This document shows positions 35,669 to 44,077 of a DNA stretch of 64,000 nt, piece after piece (position 1 is the first letter of the stretch; each line of letters starts with the position of its first letter). The stretch comes from Thalassotalea_E sp964620605 (GTDB taxonomy: Bacteria > Pseudomonadota > Gammaproteobacteria > Enterobacterales > Alteromonadaceae). The stretch covers positions 1 to 64,000 of the forward strand of contig CAZUHQ010000009.1 of NCBI GenBank assembly GCA_964620605.1, written 5' to 3'. The position numbers and the translations under genes were made by a program. Below the pieces are notes generated by a model. That model had not been told where the DNA came from and ran no database searches. It worked only from the letters and a program-made list of their open reading frames with translations.

Positions 35669-36517
35669 TTATTTATAAGTTAACGCTAACTCATACAATG
35701 CTTTTTTATTTAAACCATAAATTTCGGCGGCTATGGCACAGGCTTTTTTTGGCGGTAACTCCTTGATAAGTAACTTCAAAGTTCGCTCTACTTCAGGAGA
35801 AATTTCTTGCTCTTGTGCTTTGGCACCTTCAATGATCAACACCATTTCACCTTTTAATTGATTAGCGTCCTGCGATAACCAAGCAAGAATATTTTCAGCA
35901 CTGTCACAGTAGATGGTTTCAAAGGTTTTGGTAAGCTCGCGAGCAATAACAATAGTGCGCTCCCCCCCTAGCACAGCTACGATATCCTGAACTGTATCGA
36001 TTGCCCGCCTGGGGGCATCATAATAGACAAGGGTACGCGCTTCATTTTTTACCGCCTCAAACACTGATTGACGGGCATTACTTTTCGGCGGCAAGAAACC
36101 TTCAAAGGCGAACCTGTCAGTGGGCAATCCGGCCACGGACAAGGCGGAAATTGCCGCGCAAGCTCCTGGCACCGGCGATACTTTCAGACCCAGCTGGCGA
36201 CAATGACGTACCAAGTGAAAACCGGGATCGCTGATCAGTGGTGTTCCTGCATCTGACACTAACGCGACATTATTACCAGACTGTAATAATTCGGCGACAT
36301 ATTCTTGCTTTTGTCGTTCGTTATGATCATGCAGTGAAATGGTTTTATTGGAAATCGAAAATGCTGTTAATAACTTCCTGGTATGACGGGTATCTTCACA
36401 GGCGATAATGTCAACCTCAGTTAAAGTATCAAGCGCTCGTTGGCTGATATCCGCAAGGTTGCCTATCGGCGTTGCGACAATATAAAGTGTGCCGCTTGGT
36501 TTTGCTTGTTCCGTCAT
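35669..36517 (-). CDS. rsmI: 16S rRNA 2'-O-ribose C1402 methyltransferase
   Basis: A 282-residue SAM-dependent methyltransferase that modifies C1402 in the decoding centre of 16S rRNA. It belongs to the tetrapyrrole-methylase fold. The signature LYIVATPIGNLADIS lies near the N-terminus, followed by IACEDTRHTRKLL and ALVSDAGTPLISDPG. A C-terminal helical domain ends with LNKKALYELAL. It is divergent from lpoA, the classical rsmI-lpoA arrangement. Confidence 0.97.
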   Translation of the reverse strand: MTEQAKPSGTLYIVATPIGNLADISQRALDTLTEVDIIACEDTRHTRKLLTAFSISNKTISLHDHNERQKQEYVAELLQSGNNVALVSDAGTPLISDPGFHLVRHCRQLGLKVSPVPGACAAISALSVAGLPTDRFAFEGFLPPKSNARQSVFEAVKNEARTLVYYDAPRRAIDTVQDIVAVLGGERTIVIARELTKTFETIYCDSAENILAWLSQDANQLKGEMVLIIEGAKAQEQEISPEVERTLKLLIKELPPKKACAIAAEIYGLNKKALYELALTYK

Positions 36518-36612
36518 TTATCAATACTTATGTTGAGGCTAATAACAATGGCGTTTATTATAAGGTTAATTCCGTGAATAAAATACAGATTTTCTTGGTG
36601 AACCTAATATAT

Positions 36613-38451
36613 ATGAAAGTTAACTTCGGCTTAATATCTATCGTCATTTTACTAATGAGTTTAACCTTTGGCTGCTCTACCAACCAACAAGTCAGCCGCA
36701 CTAAAGCCAGAACCAAGCCGGTTAAAACAGTTATTAGCAAAGTGATAAGTGCCGATGATTTACTCGCTCAGGCACAGCAACAACAACTACCAGAGCAGGC
36801 AACTGAATTATTAATTCAGGCAAGCGAGCAATATTTTACCGAGCAAAACTACGCCAAATCCCTTTGGTTAAGCCAGCAATTATTGCCATTAGCAAGCGAC
36901 GAAAGTCAGCAATACCAGCTGCAATTATTAAAAGCACAAAATCTATATTTATTAGATAAGGTTGAATTATCCATAGCGGCACTACAACAGGCCAAATCAG
37001 CAGTCACTGATGAAAACCTGTTAACCGCTGGCTATTATCAATTATTGGCACAAGTACAGCGCAAACGAGGCCTGTTATTGATGGCGAGCGACGCGCAATT
37101 ACGCGCGTTTGCCTTGCAAAACAATCCTAGCGATGAGCAGATCACATCGTTGTGGCAACAACTCAATGAACTGTCACAATGGCAAATTGAACAGCTGGTT
37201 GCCTTAAATCCGCCTGAGATTACTGGCTGGCAACAGTTATTAAATTTCGCCCATAGATTTGGTTACCAGCCACAAAGCTTACAACGTTATCTTATCCAGT
37301 GGCGTCGTGACTTTCCAAACCACCCGGCACAAGTTATCACGCAGCAGTTATTAGCCGAGCAAACACAAATCGCTCAAACCAAGGTCAACTATCAAAATAT
37401 TGCAGTAATAGTACCCTTGTCAGGAAAACACCAAGCGGCAGGTGAAGCGGCTCAACAGGGGATTCTCGCTGGCTATAGCGCCAATTCACAAGTACAGTTA
37501 CATTTTATTGATTCAACGACATTAGACTTTACCCTGCTGGCACAACAGCTTGCCGAGCGAGAAATTGATTATGTCATCGGCCCGTTACTTAAACCCAATG
37601 TCGATGCCTATATCGCACAAGATGATCTGCTACTGCCTACCTTGCTGCTTAATGTTCCAGTGCAGCAGCAGGCTAAAACTCAACAGATAGTATTCTCGAT
37701 GGACGCTAAAGAAGAAGCCATTCAGGCCGCCACCACCTTGAGCCGAAAAAACTTCAAACATCCGATAGTGCTCAGCCAGCACGATAAGATCAGTCAGCAT
37801 ATTGCCTTAACCTTTGTTAAGCAATGGCAAAAAGTCACAGGTAACGCCCCAGAAATTATTTTCTTTGATAATAGAAAGGATATGCAGCAACAACTGAAAA
37901 CTACTTTAGGGATAGAACAGAGCCAACAACGAATTGATGAAATCGACCGCCGTATTCGACAAAAGCTGAAAACCGAAGCTCGTAATCGCCGGGATATCGA
38001 CATGATCTACCTAGTCAGCACACCGAACGAAACTCGCCTGCTTAAGCCTTATATCGACGTTAATATCAGCCCATTTGCCGATACCATCCCGATATTTGCC
38101 AGCTCGCGCAGCCATAGTGACAATGCCGATAGTAGTGACAGCCGTGACCTCACCGGCTTGCAATTTACCGAGATGCCGTGGTTATTAAAAAGTAAACAGC
38201 AAAATCAATCACTTAAAAAGATTACTGATGAAATCTGGCCAAACACTAACGATAACCTCAAGCGTATTTTTGCCATGGGTTATGACAGTTTATCCTTGAT
38301 CAATAAATTCTCAGCCTTACAGCAAACGCCGTATATTCGTCATTATGGTCAAACCGGGGTATTAAAACTCGATCAACAAGGCATATTGACTCGCAGTTTA
38401 CTTTGGGGCAGCTATCAAAAAGATAAGGTAGAACAAATTGCTATGGACTAG
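36613..38451 (+). CDS. lpoA: Penicillin-binding protein activator LpoA
   Basis: An outer-membrane lipoprotein that stimulates PBP1a. I choose ATG 36613, which places a lipoprotein signal at the N-terminus (MKVNFGLISIVILLMSLTFG, then C21). The longer upstream frame would bury it. A helical TPR-like domain (about 40-250) is followed by a periplasmic-binding-like domain (about 255-610; IAVIVPLSGKHQAAGEAAQQ). The 612 residues are close to E. coli LpoA (678). The stop overlaps the start of yraN by 14 bases. Confidence 0.95.
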   Translation: MKVNFGLISIVILLMSLTFGCSTNQQVSRTKARTKPVKTVISKVISADDLLAQAQQQQLPEQATELLIQASEQYFTEQNYAKSLWLSQQLLPLASDESQQYQLQLLKAQNLYLLDKVELSIAALQQAKSAVTDENLLTAGYYQLLAQVQRKRGLLLMASDAQLRAFALQNNPSDEQITSLWQQLNELSQWQIEQLVALNPPEITGWQQLLNFAHRFGYQPQSLQRYLIQWRRDFPNHPAQVITQQLLAEQTQIAQTKVNYQNIAVIVPLSGKHQAAGEAAQQGILAGYSANSQVQLHFIDSTTLDFTLLAQQLAEREIDYVIGPLLKPNVDAYIAQDDLLLPTLLLNVPVQQQAKTQQIVFSMDAKEEAIQAATTLSRKNFKHPIVLSQHDKISQHIALTFVKQWQKVTGNAPEIIFFDNRKDMQQQLKTTLGIEQSQQRIDEIDRRIRQKLKTEARNRRDIDMIYLVSTPNETRLLKPYIDVNISPFADTIPIFASSRSHSDNADSSDSRDLTGLQFTEMPWLLKSKQQNQSLKKITDEIWPNTNDNLKRIFAMGYDSLSLINKFSALQQTPYIRHYGQTGVLKLDQQGILTRSLLWGSYQKDKVEQIAMD

Positions 38452-38782
38452 CAAATCACCGAATAACAGCCATCGAGCTGCGGGCAATGAATGGGAATTG
38501 TATGCTGAAACTTACCTCAGCAAACAGGGGCTGGTTCCGGTGGCAAAAAACTTTCACAGCCGTAATGGAGAAATAGATCTCATCATGCAAGATAACGGCA
38601 CAGTGGTTTTTGTTGAAGTGAAATACCGCAAAAATAGCCAGTTTGGTGGCGCCATTGCCGCAGTGAGTTCGGCGAAGCAGCAAAAACTTCATAAAACCGC
38701 CAAATTTTTCCTGCACCAACAGGGATTAAATGAAGGGAATAACGATCAGCCAACTATCACTTGGCTAAAAAATGCCTTTTAA
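38438..38782 (+). CDS. yraN: YraN family (UPF0102) nuclease-like protein
   Basis: A 114-residue protein with the endonuclease-like core GNEWELYAETYLSKQGL, NGEIDLIMQD and VVFVEVKYRK. Its Glu/Asp/Glu-x-Lys pattern suggests a PD-(D/E)xK fold. Its role is unproven; the family is proposed to act in DNA processing. No ATG is available. The best start is TTG at 38438, inside the lpoA 3' end. The 3' end overlaps the open frame upstream of diaA. Confidence 0.88.
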   Translation: MLWTSKSPNNSHRAAGNEWELYAETYLSKQGLVPVAKNFHSRNGEIDLIMQDNGTVVFVEVKYRKNSQFGGAIAAVSSAKQQKLHKTAKFFLHQQGLNEGNNDQPTITWLKNAF

Positions 38783-38811
38783 CCGCAAAGCTACTGGAGC
38801 AACGTGCATTT

Positions 38812-39402
38812 ATGTTAGAGAGAATTAAAAGCAACTTTACTGAAAGTATTCAAACCAAAATTGCCGCCAGCGAAGCCTTAGCAAGCCCTATCGAACAAGC
38901 AGGCATGATCATGGTGCAAAGCTTATTGGCGGGACATAAGATTTTGGCTTGCGGTAATGGCGGCTCTGCTGGTGACGCGCAACATTTTTCTGCCGAGTTG
39001 TTAAATCGTTATGAAACCGAGCGCCCGAGTTTGCCGGCAATTGCGCTGACGACCGACAGCTCAACCATAACTTCGATCGCCAACGACTATCATTACGATG
39101 AGGTATTTTCCAAGCAAGTTAGAGCATTAGGTAACGCAGGCGATGTGTTATTAGCCATCTCCACCAGCGGTAACTCTCGCAACGTCATTAAGGCGATTGA
39201 GGCGGCTGTTGCCCGTGATATGCCGATCATCGCACTTACCGGTAAAGACGGCGGTGATATCGCCGGTTTGTTAGGTGAAAACGATGTCGAAATTCGCGTG
39301 CCATCATCGCGTACTGCCCGGATCCAGGAAGTTCATCTAGTAGTGATTCACTGTTTATGCGACATTATTGATACCACGCTATTTCCACAAGAAGAAAGCT
39401 AA
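38812..39402 (+). CDS. diaA: DnaA initiator-associating SIS-domain protein
   Basis: A SIS-domain protein that binds DnaA and promotes timely initiation at oriC. From ATG 38812 it has 196 residues, equal in length to E. coli DiaA, and starts MLERIKSNFTESIQTKIAA like it. The frame is open further upstream, but that part overlaps yraN. The SIS loop ILACGNGGSAGDAQHFSAEL and the motif DVLLAISTSGNSRNVIKAIE are clear. GmhA is a related alternative, but the N-terminus and the context favour DiaA. Confidence 0.94.
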   Translation: MLERIKSNFTESIQTKIAASEALASPIEQAGMIMVQSLLAGHKILACGNGGSAGDAQHFSAELLNRYETERPSLPAIALTTDSSTITSIANDYHYDEVFSKQVRALGNAGDVLLAISTSGNSRNVIKAIEAAVARDMPIIALTGKDGGDIAGLLGENDVEIRVPSSRTARIQEVHLVVIHCLCDIIDTTLFPQEES

Positions 39403-39405
39403 CTA

Positions 39406-39981
39406 ATGATAAAGTTGAAACATTTATTACTAATTGCTGCAACGGTTACAACTTTACAGGGCTGTGTGACCGCAGCCGTGGTTGGTGTCGTTGGCGGAGC
39501 AACGGTGATCAGTGATAACCGTAGTGTTGGTAAGTTGATCGATGATCAAAAGATCGAGCTGACGGCTCATGCAAAGCTCGCCAAGGTAGAGGGTTTGTCT
39601 GAAAATACCAACCTGCAAGTGGTCAGTGTCAACGCCAAAGCGTTAATCGTTGGTCAGGCGCCGAACAGCTATTTAAAGGATCTCGCGATCAAAACACTTA
39701 ATCAAGTGGAAGGTATAGAGCAAATTTACGATCAAATCCGCATCGGCAATACGGTATCTATTACCACTCAAAGTAACGATGTCTGGTTAACCTCGAAAGT
39801 GAAAACTGCACTGTTTGCCAATGATAAAGTCGATGCGACTAACATCAAGGTAGTCACTGAAAATGGTGAAGTATTTCTGCTCGGCTTAATTAACGCCGAA
39901 CAAGGTAACGAAGCGGTAGAAGTTGCCCGCAATATCAGCGGCGTTAATCGCGTTTTTAAGATGTTTGAATATATTAATTAG
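39406..39981 (+). CDS. dolP: Outer-membrane lipoprotein DolP (YraP), two BON domains
   Basis: A 191-residue lipoprotein (lipobox LQGC, C20) with two BON domains (about 48-115 and 125-190). The family locates to phospholipid-rich or division-site outer membrane and supports envelope integrity and BAM function. It follows diaA by three bases, as in E. coli. A symmetric terminator ends the operon. Confidence 0.95.
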   Translation: MIKLKHLLLIAATVTTLQGCVTAAVVGVVGGATVISDNRSVGKLIDDQKIELTAHAKLAKVEGLSENTNLQVVSVNAKALIVGQAPNSYLKDLAIKTLNQVEGIEQIYDQIRIGNTVSITTQSNDVWLTSKVKTALFANDKVDATNIKVVTENGEVFLLGLINAEQGNEAVEVARNISGVNRVFKMFEYIN

Positions 39982-40007
39982 CAAGTTCAAGACAATAATT
40001 TAGACAT

Positions 40008-40036
40008 AAAAAATCCATCATTATGATGGATTTTTT
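40008..40036. terminator. Bidirectional terminator between dolP and sspB
   Basis: AAAAAATCCATCA / TGATGGATTTTTT is a perfect 13-bp stem with a TTA loop. The A and T runs make it usable from both sides, for dolP (plus) and sspB (minus). Confidence 0.9.
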
Positions 40037-40099
40037 GTCGCAACTCATTATGTTCGTGGCGACCGACATTTTATCAATCTCCTACCAGACGAGAAGAAG

Positions 40100-40561
40100 C
40101 TACTTAATCACTTTCAGGCTAGGTTTGCCTTTGGCTTTAGGTTTTTCCTGTTTAGCAGTATCATCACTTGGCGCAGTGCTGACAGAAGAAAGACCAGCAC
40201 CTGAACTTGGCTGTTCGCTGTTCTGCGCAGGCATTTCTGGGTGTTCAATCGCAAGATTAGTACCGGCACCATTTTCTTTAGCATAAATCGCTGCTATCGC
40301 GCCATAAGGCACCACTAAATGCTCGAGTTTACCGCCAAAACGTGCACTAAATTCTATCTGCTCACCCACCATGGAAATAGCGCCAACCGCCGAAGCAGAG
40401 ATATTCAACACTATTTGACCATCGTTAACATAAGCCATAGGTACTAATACACCATAGACGCTGACATCCACCACAATATAAGGAGTGAGCTGGTTATCAG
40501 AAATCCAGTCATAAAAAGCCCTAACAATGTAGGGCTTAGTAGAAGTCATTTCAATTGACAT
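40100..40561 (-). CDS. sspB: ClpXP protease specificity-enhancing factor SspB
   Basis: An adaptor that delivers ssrA-tagged proteins to ClpXP. The 153 residues hold the compact substrate-binding domain (about 5-110; YIVRAFYDWISDNQLTPYI, FSARFGGKLEHLVVPYGAI). A disordered Ser/Pro/Lys linker follows, and the C-terminal ClpX-binding tail GKPSLKVIK is close to the E. coli tail. It follows sspA by three bases on the same transcript. Confidence 0.96.
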   Translation of the reverse strand: MSIEMTSTKPYIVRAFYDWISDNQLTPYIVVDVSVYGVLVPMAYVNDGQIVLNISASAVGAISMVGEQIEFSARFGGKLEHLVVPYGAIAAIYAKENGAGTNLAIEHPEMPAQNSEQPSSGAGLSSVSTAPSDDTAKQEKPKAKGKPSLKVIK

Positions 40562-40564
40562 AGC

Positions 40565-41206
40565 TTACACTGCGCTACCGAAACGTAATTCACGTTCAGC
40601 TTCAGTAAGTGAAGCCTGGAATGATTCACGCTCAAAGATCTTCAGCATGTATGATTTCAGCTCTTTCGCACCTTGGCCTTCAAGCTCGATACCAAATGCC
40701 GGTAAACGCCATAATAATGGTGCCAGATAACAATCTACCAGACTAAATTCTTCGCTCATAAAATAAGGCGCTTCATTTAAGATAGGTGCAACACTTAACA
40801 AGCTTTCTTTTAATTCAAGACGTGCTTTATCCGCTTGTTCAGCCGTACCATTTAAAATGGTTCTCGCTAGGCTATACCAGTCTTGCTCAATACGGTGCAT
40901 CATCAAGCGGCTACGACCACGAGACACCGGATAAACCGGCATTAACGGTGGATGAGGAAAACGCTCATCTAAATATTCGATAATAATTGACGCTTCGTAA
41001 AGCGCTAACTCACGATCAATTAATGTAGGAACGGTTCCGTAAGGATTTAAATCTAATAAATCTTCCGGCAAATTCGCCATATCCACTAAATGAATGTCTA
41101 CACCAACGCCTTTTTCAGCCAAGACAATACGTGTTTGATGGCTATACATATCATCGGCATGAGAATACAAAGTCATGACAGAGCGTTTGTTTGCAGCAAC
41201 GGCCAT
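40565..41206 (-). CDS. sspA: Stringent starvation protein A
   Basis: A 213-residue RNA-polymerase-associated protein with a GST-like fold. The thioredoxin-like N-domain (about 10-85; SVMTLYSHADDMYSHQTRIV) and helical C-domain (about 95-205) are present. It lacks GST activity in E. coli and acts with RNA polymerase in stationary phase and stress. GGAGG precedes the ATG. It lies downstream of petABC, with a weak terminator-like hairpin between. Confidence 0.96.
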   Translation of the reverse strand: MAVAANKRSVMTLYSHADDMYSHQTRIVLAEKGVGVDIHLVDMANLPEDLLDLNPYGTVPTLIDRELALYEASIIIEYLDERFPHPPLMPVYPVSRGRSRLMMHRIEQDWYSLARTILNGTAEQADKARLELKESLLSVAPILNEAPYFMSEEFSLVDCYLAPLLWRLPAFGIELEGQGAKELKSYMLKIFERESFQASLTEAERELRFGSAV

Positions 41207-41243
41207 TTCGCCTCCAAATTTTAACTAATTAAAAACTAACAAA

Positions 41244-41259
41244 GGGGGCATAGGCCCCC
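41244..41259 (-). terminator. Weak terminator or attenuator between petC and sspA
   Basis: GGGGGC-ATAG-GCCCCC is a GC-rich 6-bp stem. On the minus strand it is followed by TTTGTTAGTTTTT, an imperfect T tract. It may allow partial readthrough from petABC into sspAB. Confidence 0.5.
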
Positions 41260-41289
41260 AAAAACTTTTTTTACAGCGCTGCACTAATA

Positions 41290-41988
41290 CTAGTGCACAT
41301 CTCGCCAATATTCTTTCTTCAGCAGGTAAGAAAGAATAAATAAAATCACTAAGAAACCGATCACCCAGTAACCCATACTTTCTCTTTCCAGCTTACTTGG
41401 TTCCCCAACATATTCCAGGAAATTTACCAAATCACGAACAAATGCGTCGTATTCTTCCTCTGACATGGTACCGCCAGTTGCCGGAGATAAATTACCATGC
41501 TCATCCACGGTTCTGATGCCTTGCAGGTTTTGCAGGACATGCGGCATACCAACATCTTTAAAGATCTTGTTATTGACACCAAATGGACGTTCAGGATCCA
41601 CATAAAACGAGCGCAAATAACTATAAATCCAATCCGGGCTTCTCAAACGAGCCTCAAGAGTTAAATCTGGTGGCGCTGTACCAAACCATTTTGCCGCTTC
41701 TTTTGCCGGCATAGTATTGGTGATATGATCACCCACTTTTTCGCCGGTAGGCATCCACTTCGCTTTACCTTCATCATCGCTGATACCTAGATCAGCAAAA
41801 GTACGGTTATAACGTTGATGTTGCAGTTGATGGCACCCAAGGCAGTAATTTAAGAAGTTCTCAAAACCACGTTTTAATGACGCTTTGTCAGTTAAATCGT
41901 TACCCGCCTTTTCCAAGTGCACGCCTGAGCTTGAAGCTAGTGTCAGCATAGGAACACAAGCTAAAATTGCTACTAATAACTTTTTCAT
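41290..41988 (-). CDS. petC: Ubiquinol-cytochrome c reductase, cytochrome c1
   Basis: The c-type haem subunit of the bc1 complex, passing electrons from the Rieske centre to soluble cytochrome c. It has 232 residues with a signal peptide (1-19), haem-binding CLGCH (49-53), and a C-terminal membrane anchor (about 207-225). The start overlaps the petB stop by one base. Compact c1 proteins of this length are normal in Gammaproteobacteria. Confidence 0.97.
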   Translation of the reverse strand: MKKLLVAILACVPMLTLASSSGVHLEKAGNDLTDKASLKRGFENFLNYCLGCHQLQHQRYNRTFADLGISDDEGKAKWMPTGEKVGDHITNTMPAKEAAKWFGTAPPDLTLEARLRSPDWIYSYLRSFYVDPERPFGVNNKIFKDVGMPHVLQNLQGIRTVDEHGNLSPATGGTMSEEEYDAFVRDLVNFLEYVGEPSKLERESMGYWVIGFLVILFILSYLLKKEYWRDVH

Positions 41989-43250
41989 TATCCTGTCACC
42001 CTCTCTGGAACTGGTTTCGTCTTCTCATTTTTACTGTAGAGCCACAACGCAACAAAGAAACCGAAATAACCGAATGTAGCAATAATACCAATCAGATTGT
42101 TCAAATCACTTGGCGCTTTTGTACCTAATATACCCAGCGCAATAAAACTAACCGCAAATTGAGTAATATTAATTAAATGAAATTTGCTACGGTAACGAAT
42201 GGAACGCACGACCCCACGATCAAACCAAGGTAAGGCAAACAGCATACCGATAGCAGCAAACATCAAAATAGCCCCCATTAATTTATCAGGAACCACACGC
42301 AAAATGGTATAGAAAGGCCCAAAATACCAAACAGGCGCAATATGCTCAGGTGTTTTCAAACCATTTGCCGGTTCAAAGTTTGGCGCTTCGATAAAGTAAC
42401 CACCACCTTCTGGCGCGAAGAACATTATCCAACAGAAGCCGATTAAGAACAGTACGACTGCCACTAAATCTTTAACCGTGTAGTATGGGTGAAATGGCAC
42501 CGCATCAACAATATCGTATTTATCAGCGTATTGTTTATGAAACTTAAACTTGCTCTGTTCTTCCTCGGGTACACTGCCTTTAGGCTTTTTAATATCAGTA
42601 CCGTCTGGGTTATTAGAACCCACTTCATGCAAAGCTAAAATATGCAAGAATACTAAGACCACTAAAACTAATGGTAAGGCAACAACATGTAAGGCGAAGA
42701 AACGGTTTAATGTTGCACCTGAGATAACATAATCACCACGGATCCAAACAGTTAAATCATCACCAATAACAGGGATAGCACCAAACAAGGAGATAATTAC
42801 CTGTGCCCCCCAATAACTCATGTTCCCCCAAGGTAATAAGTAGCCCATAAAGGCTTCAGCCATTAATACCAGAAAGATCAACATACCGAAAATCCACAAT
42901 AATTCACGTGGTTTTTGGTATGAGCCATAAATCATGCCACGAAACATATGCAAATAGACGACGATAAAAAATGCTGATGCACCGGTAGAATGCATATAAC
43001 GCAATAACCAGCCGTAATCAACATCACGCATAATATATTCAACCGAGGCAAACGCTCCTTCACCTGACGGCTCGTAGTTCATGGTCAACCAGATACCGGT
43101 CAGTAATTGATTGACTAACACTACTGAAGCTAAAATACCGAAGACATACCAAAAGTTAAAATTCTTGGGTGCCGGATATTGTGCCGCATGCTTGTTCATC
43201 GCATCCATCAATGGCAGGCGTTTTTCAATCCAGGCCATAAAATTATTCAT
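41988..43250 (-). CDS. petB: Ubiquinol-cytochrome c reductase, cytochrome b
   Basis: The integral membrane core of the bc1 complex with two b haems and both quinone sites. The 420 residues include about 8-9 TM helices. The haem regions LRYMHSTGASAFFIVVYLHM and FFALHVVALPLVLVVLVFLH are visible, as is the Qo-site PEWY-like motif (APVWYFGPFYTILR, where PVWY replaces PEWY). One-base overlaps with petA and petC (TAATG) show tight coupling. Confidence 0.97.
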   Translation of the reverse strand: MNNFMAWIEKRLPLMDAMNKHAAQYPAPKNFNFWYVFGILASVVLVNQLLTGIWLTMNYEPSGEGAFASVEYIMRDVDYGWLLRYMHSTGASAFFIVVYLHMFRGMIYGSYQKPRELLWIFGMLIFLVLMAEAFMGYLLPWGNMSYWGAQVIISLFGAIPVIGDDLTVWIRGDYVISGATLNRFFALHVVALPLVLVVLVFLHILALHEVGSNNPDGTDIKKPKGSVPEEEQSKFKFHKQYADKYDIVDAVPFHPYYTVKDLVAVVLFLIGFCWIMFFAPEGGGYFIEAPNFEPANGLKTPEHIAPVWYFGPFYTILRVVPDKLMGAILMFAAIGMLFALPWFDRGVVRSIRYRSKFHLINITQFAVSFIALGILGTKAPSDLNNLIGIIATFGYFGFFVALWLYSKNEKTKPVPERVTG

Positions 43251-43840
43251 TATGCTTCTCCCTGGCCGACACCTATGATCAAGGTATCATCATTAATATA
43301 AGTATGCTCTGGTACCACTAAATTTAACGGAGCAGGAACACCTTGGAACACACGCCCAGCCATATCGTATTTAGAACCGTGGCAAGCACAGAAGAATCCG
43401 TTTTTAACGCCTTCTACCACTTCGTCAAAATCACCTTTTCGATAAGTCGGCGCACAGCCCAAGTGAGTACAAACCCCTAACGCCACTAAATATTCTGGCT
43501 TAATCGAACGGTACTCGTTCTTCGCATATTCTGGCTGTTGAGGCTCATCAGAATTAGGATCTCGTAACTGGTCGTCAAGATTAGACAAGGATTTAACCGT
43601 TTCTTCTGTACGACGTACAACATACACAGGTTTACCGCGCCATTCGGCTCGGATCATTTGACCTGATTCAATTTTACCTATATTGACTTCCACTGGAGCC
43701 CCCGCTGCTTTCGCACGAGCACTTGGGTTCCAGGATCCAATGAAAGGCACAGCTACACCGACAACACCAACACCGCCAACTACCGAGGTAGCAGCAGTTA
43801 AAAAGCGTCGACGGCCGTTGTTCACGGGCACATTGCTCAT
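43250..43840 (-). CDS. petA: Ubiquinol-cytochrome c reductase, Rieske iron-sulfur subunit
   Basis: A 196-residue Rieske protein with a twin-arginine N-terminus (NNGRRRFLTAATS) serving as Tat signal-anchor. The [2Fe-2S] ligands are C124 and H126 in CTHLGC and C151 and H154 in CACHGS; C129 and C153 form the usual disulfide. It is first in petABC. The 237-base gap upstream (43841-44077) must hold its promoter; I see no clear regulator site there. Confidence 0.97.
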   Translation of the reverse strand: MSNVPVNNGRRRFLTAATSVVGGVGVVGVAVPFIGSWNPSARAKAAGAPVEVNIGKIESGQMIRAEWRGKPVYVVRRTEETVKSLSNLDDQLRDPNSDEPQQPEYAKNEYRSIKPEYLVALGVCTHLGCAPTYRKGDFDEVVEGVKNGFFCACHGSKYDMAGRVFQGVPAPLNLVVPEHTYINDDTLIIGVGQGEA

Positions 43841-44077
43841 CCAACATCTCCAATTATTTTATATTTGAATAAAGAGAACCACTGAGTGTTTTTTATTCAA
43901 ACATTCTTAGCGACAAAAAATTTTTCTGATCATAAAGAAAAGCCCTATTTTTTACAAGGTAAATAAGGCGCTTAGAACGGGATAAAATAAAAAATGCTGC
44001 TTTAACTGCTACCGACAAACAGCTAAATAAGAATTATTATTGTTAAGAGGTTTGTCTACTGAGATAGCGGTTAAAAA

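Noticed and set aside
35339..35678. Open frames of 65-95 codons on the plus strand
   Set aside because: They lie across RNase P RNA, whose conserved core explains the sequence.
38812..39402. GmhA (sedoheptulose-7-phosphate isomerase)
   Set aside because: N-terminal sequence, length and the lpoA-yraN-dolP context match DiaA better.
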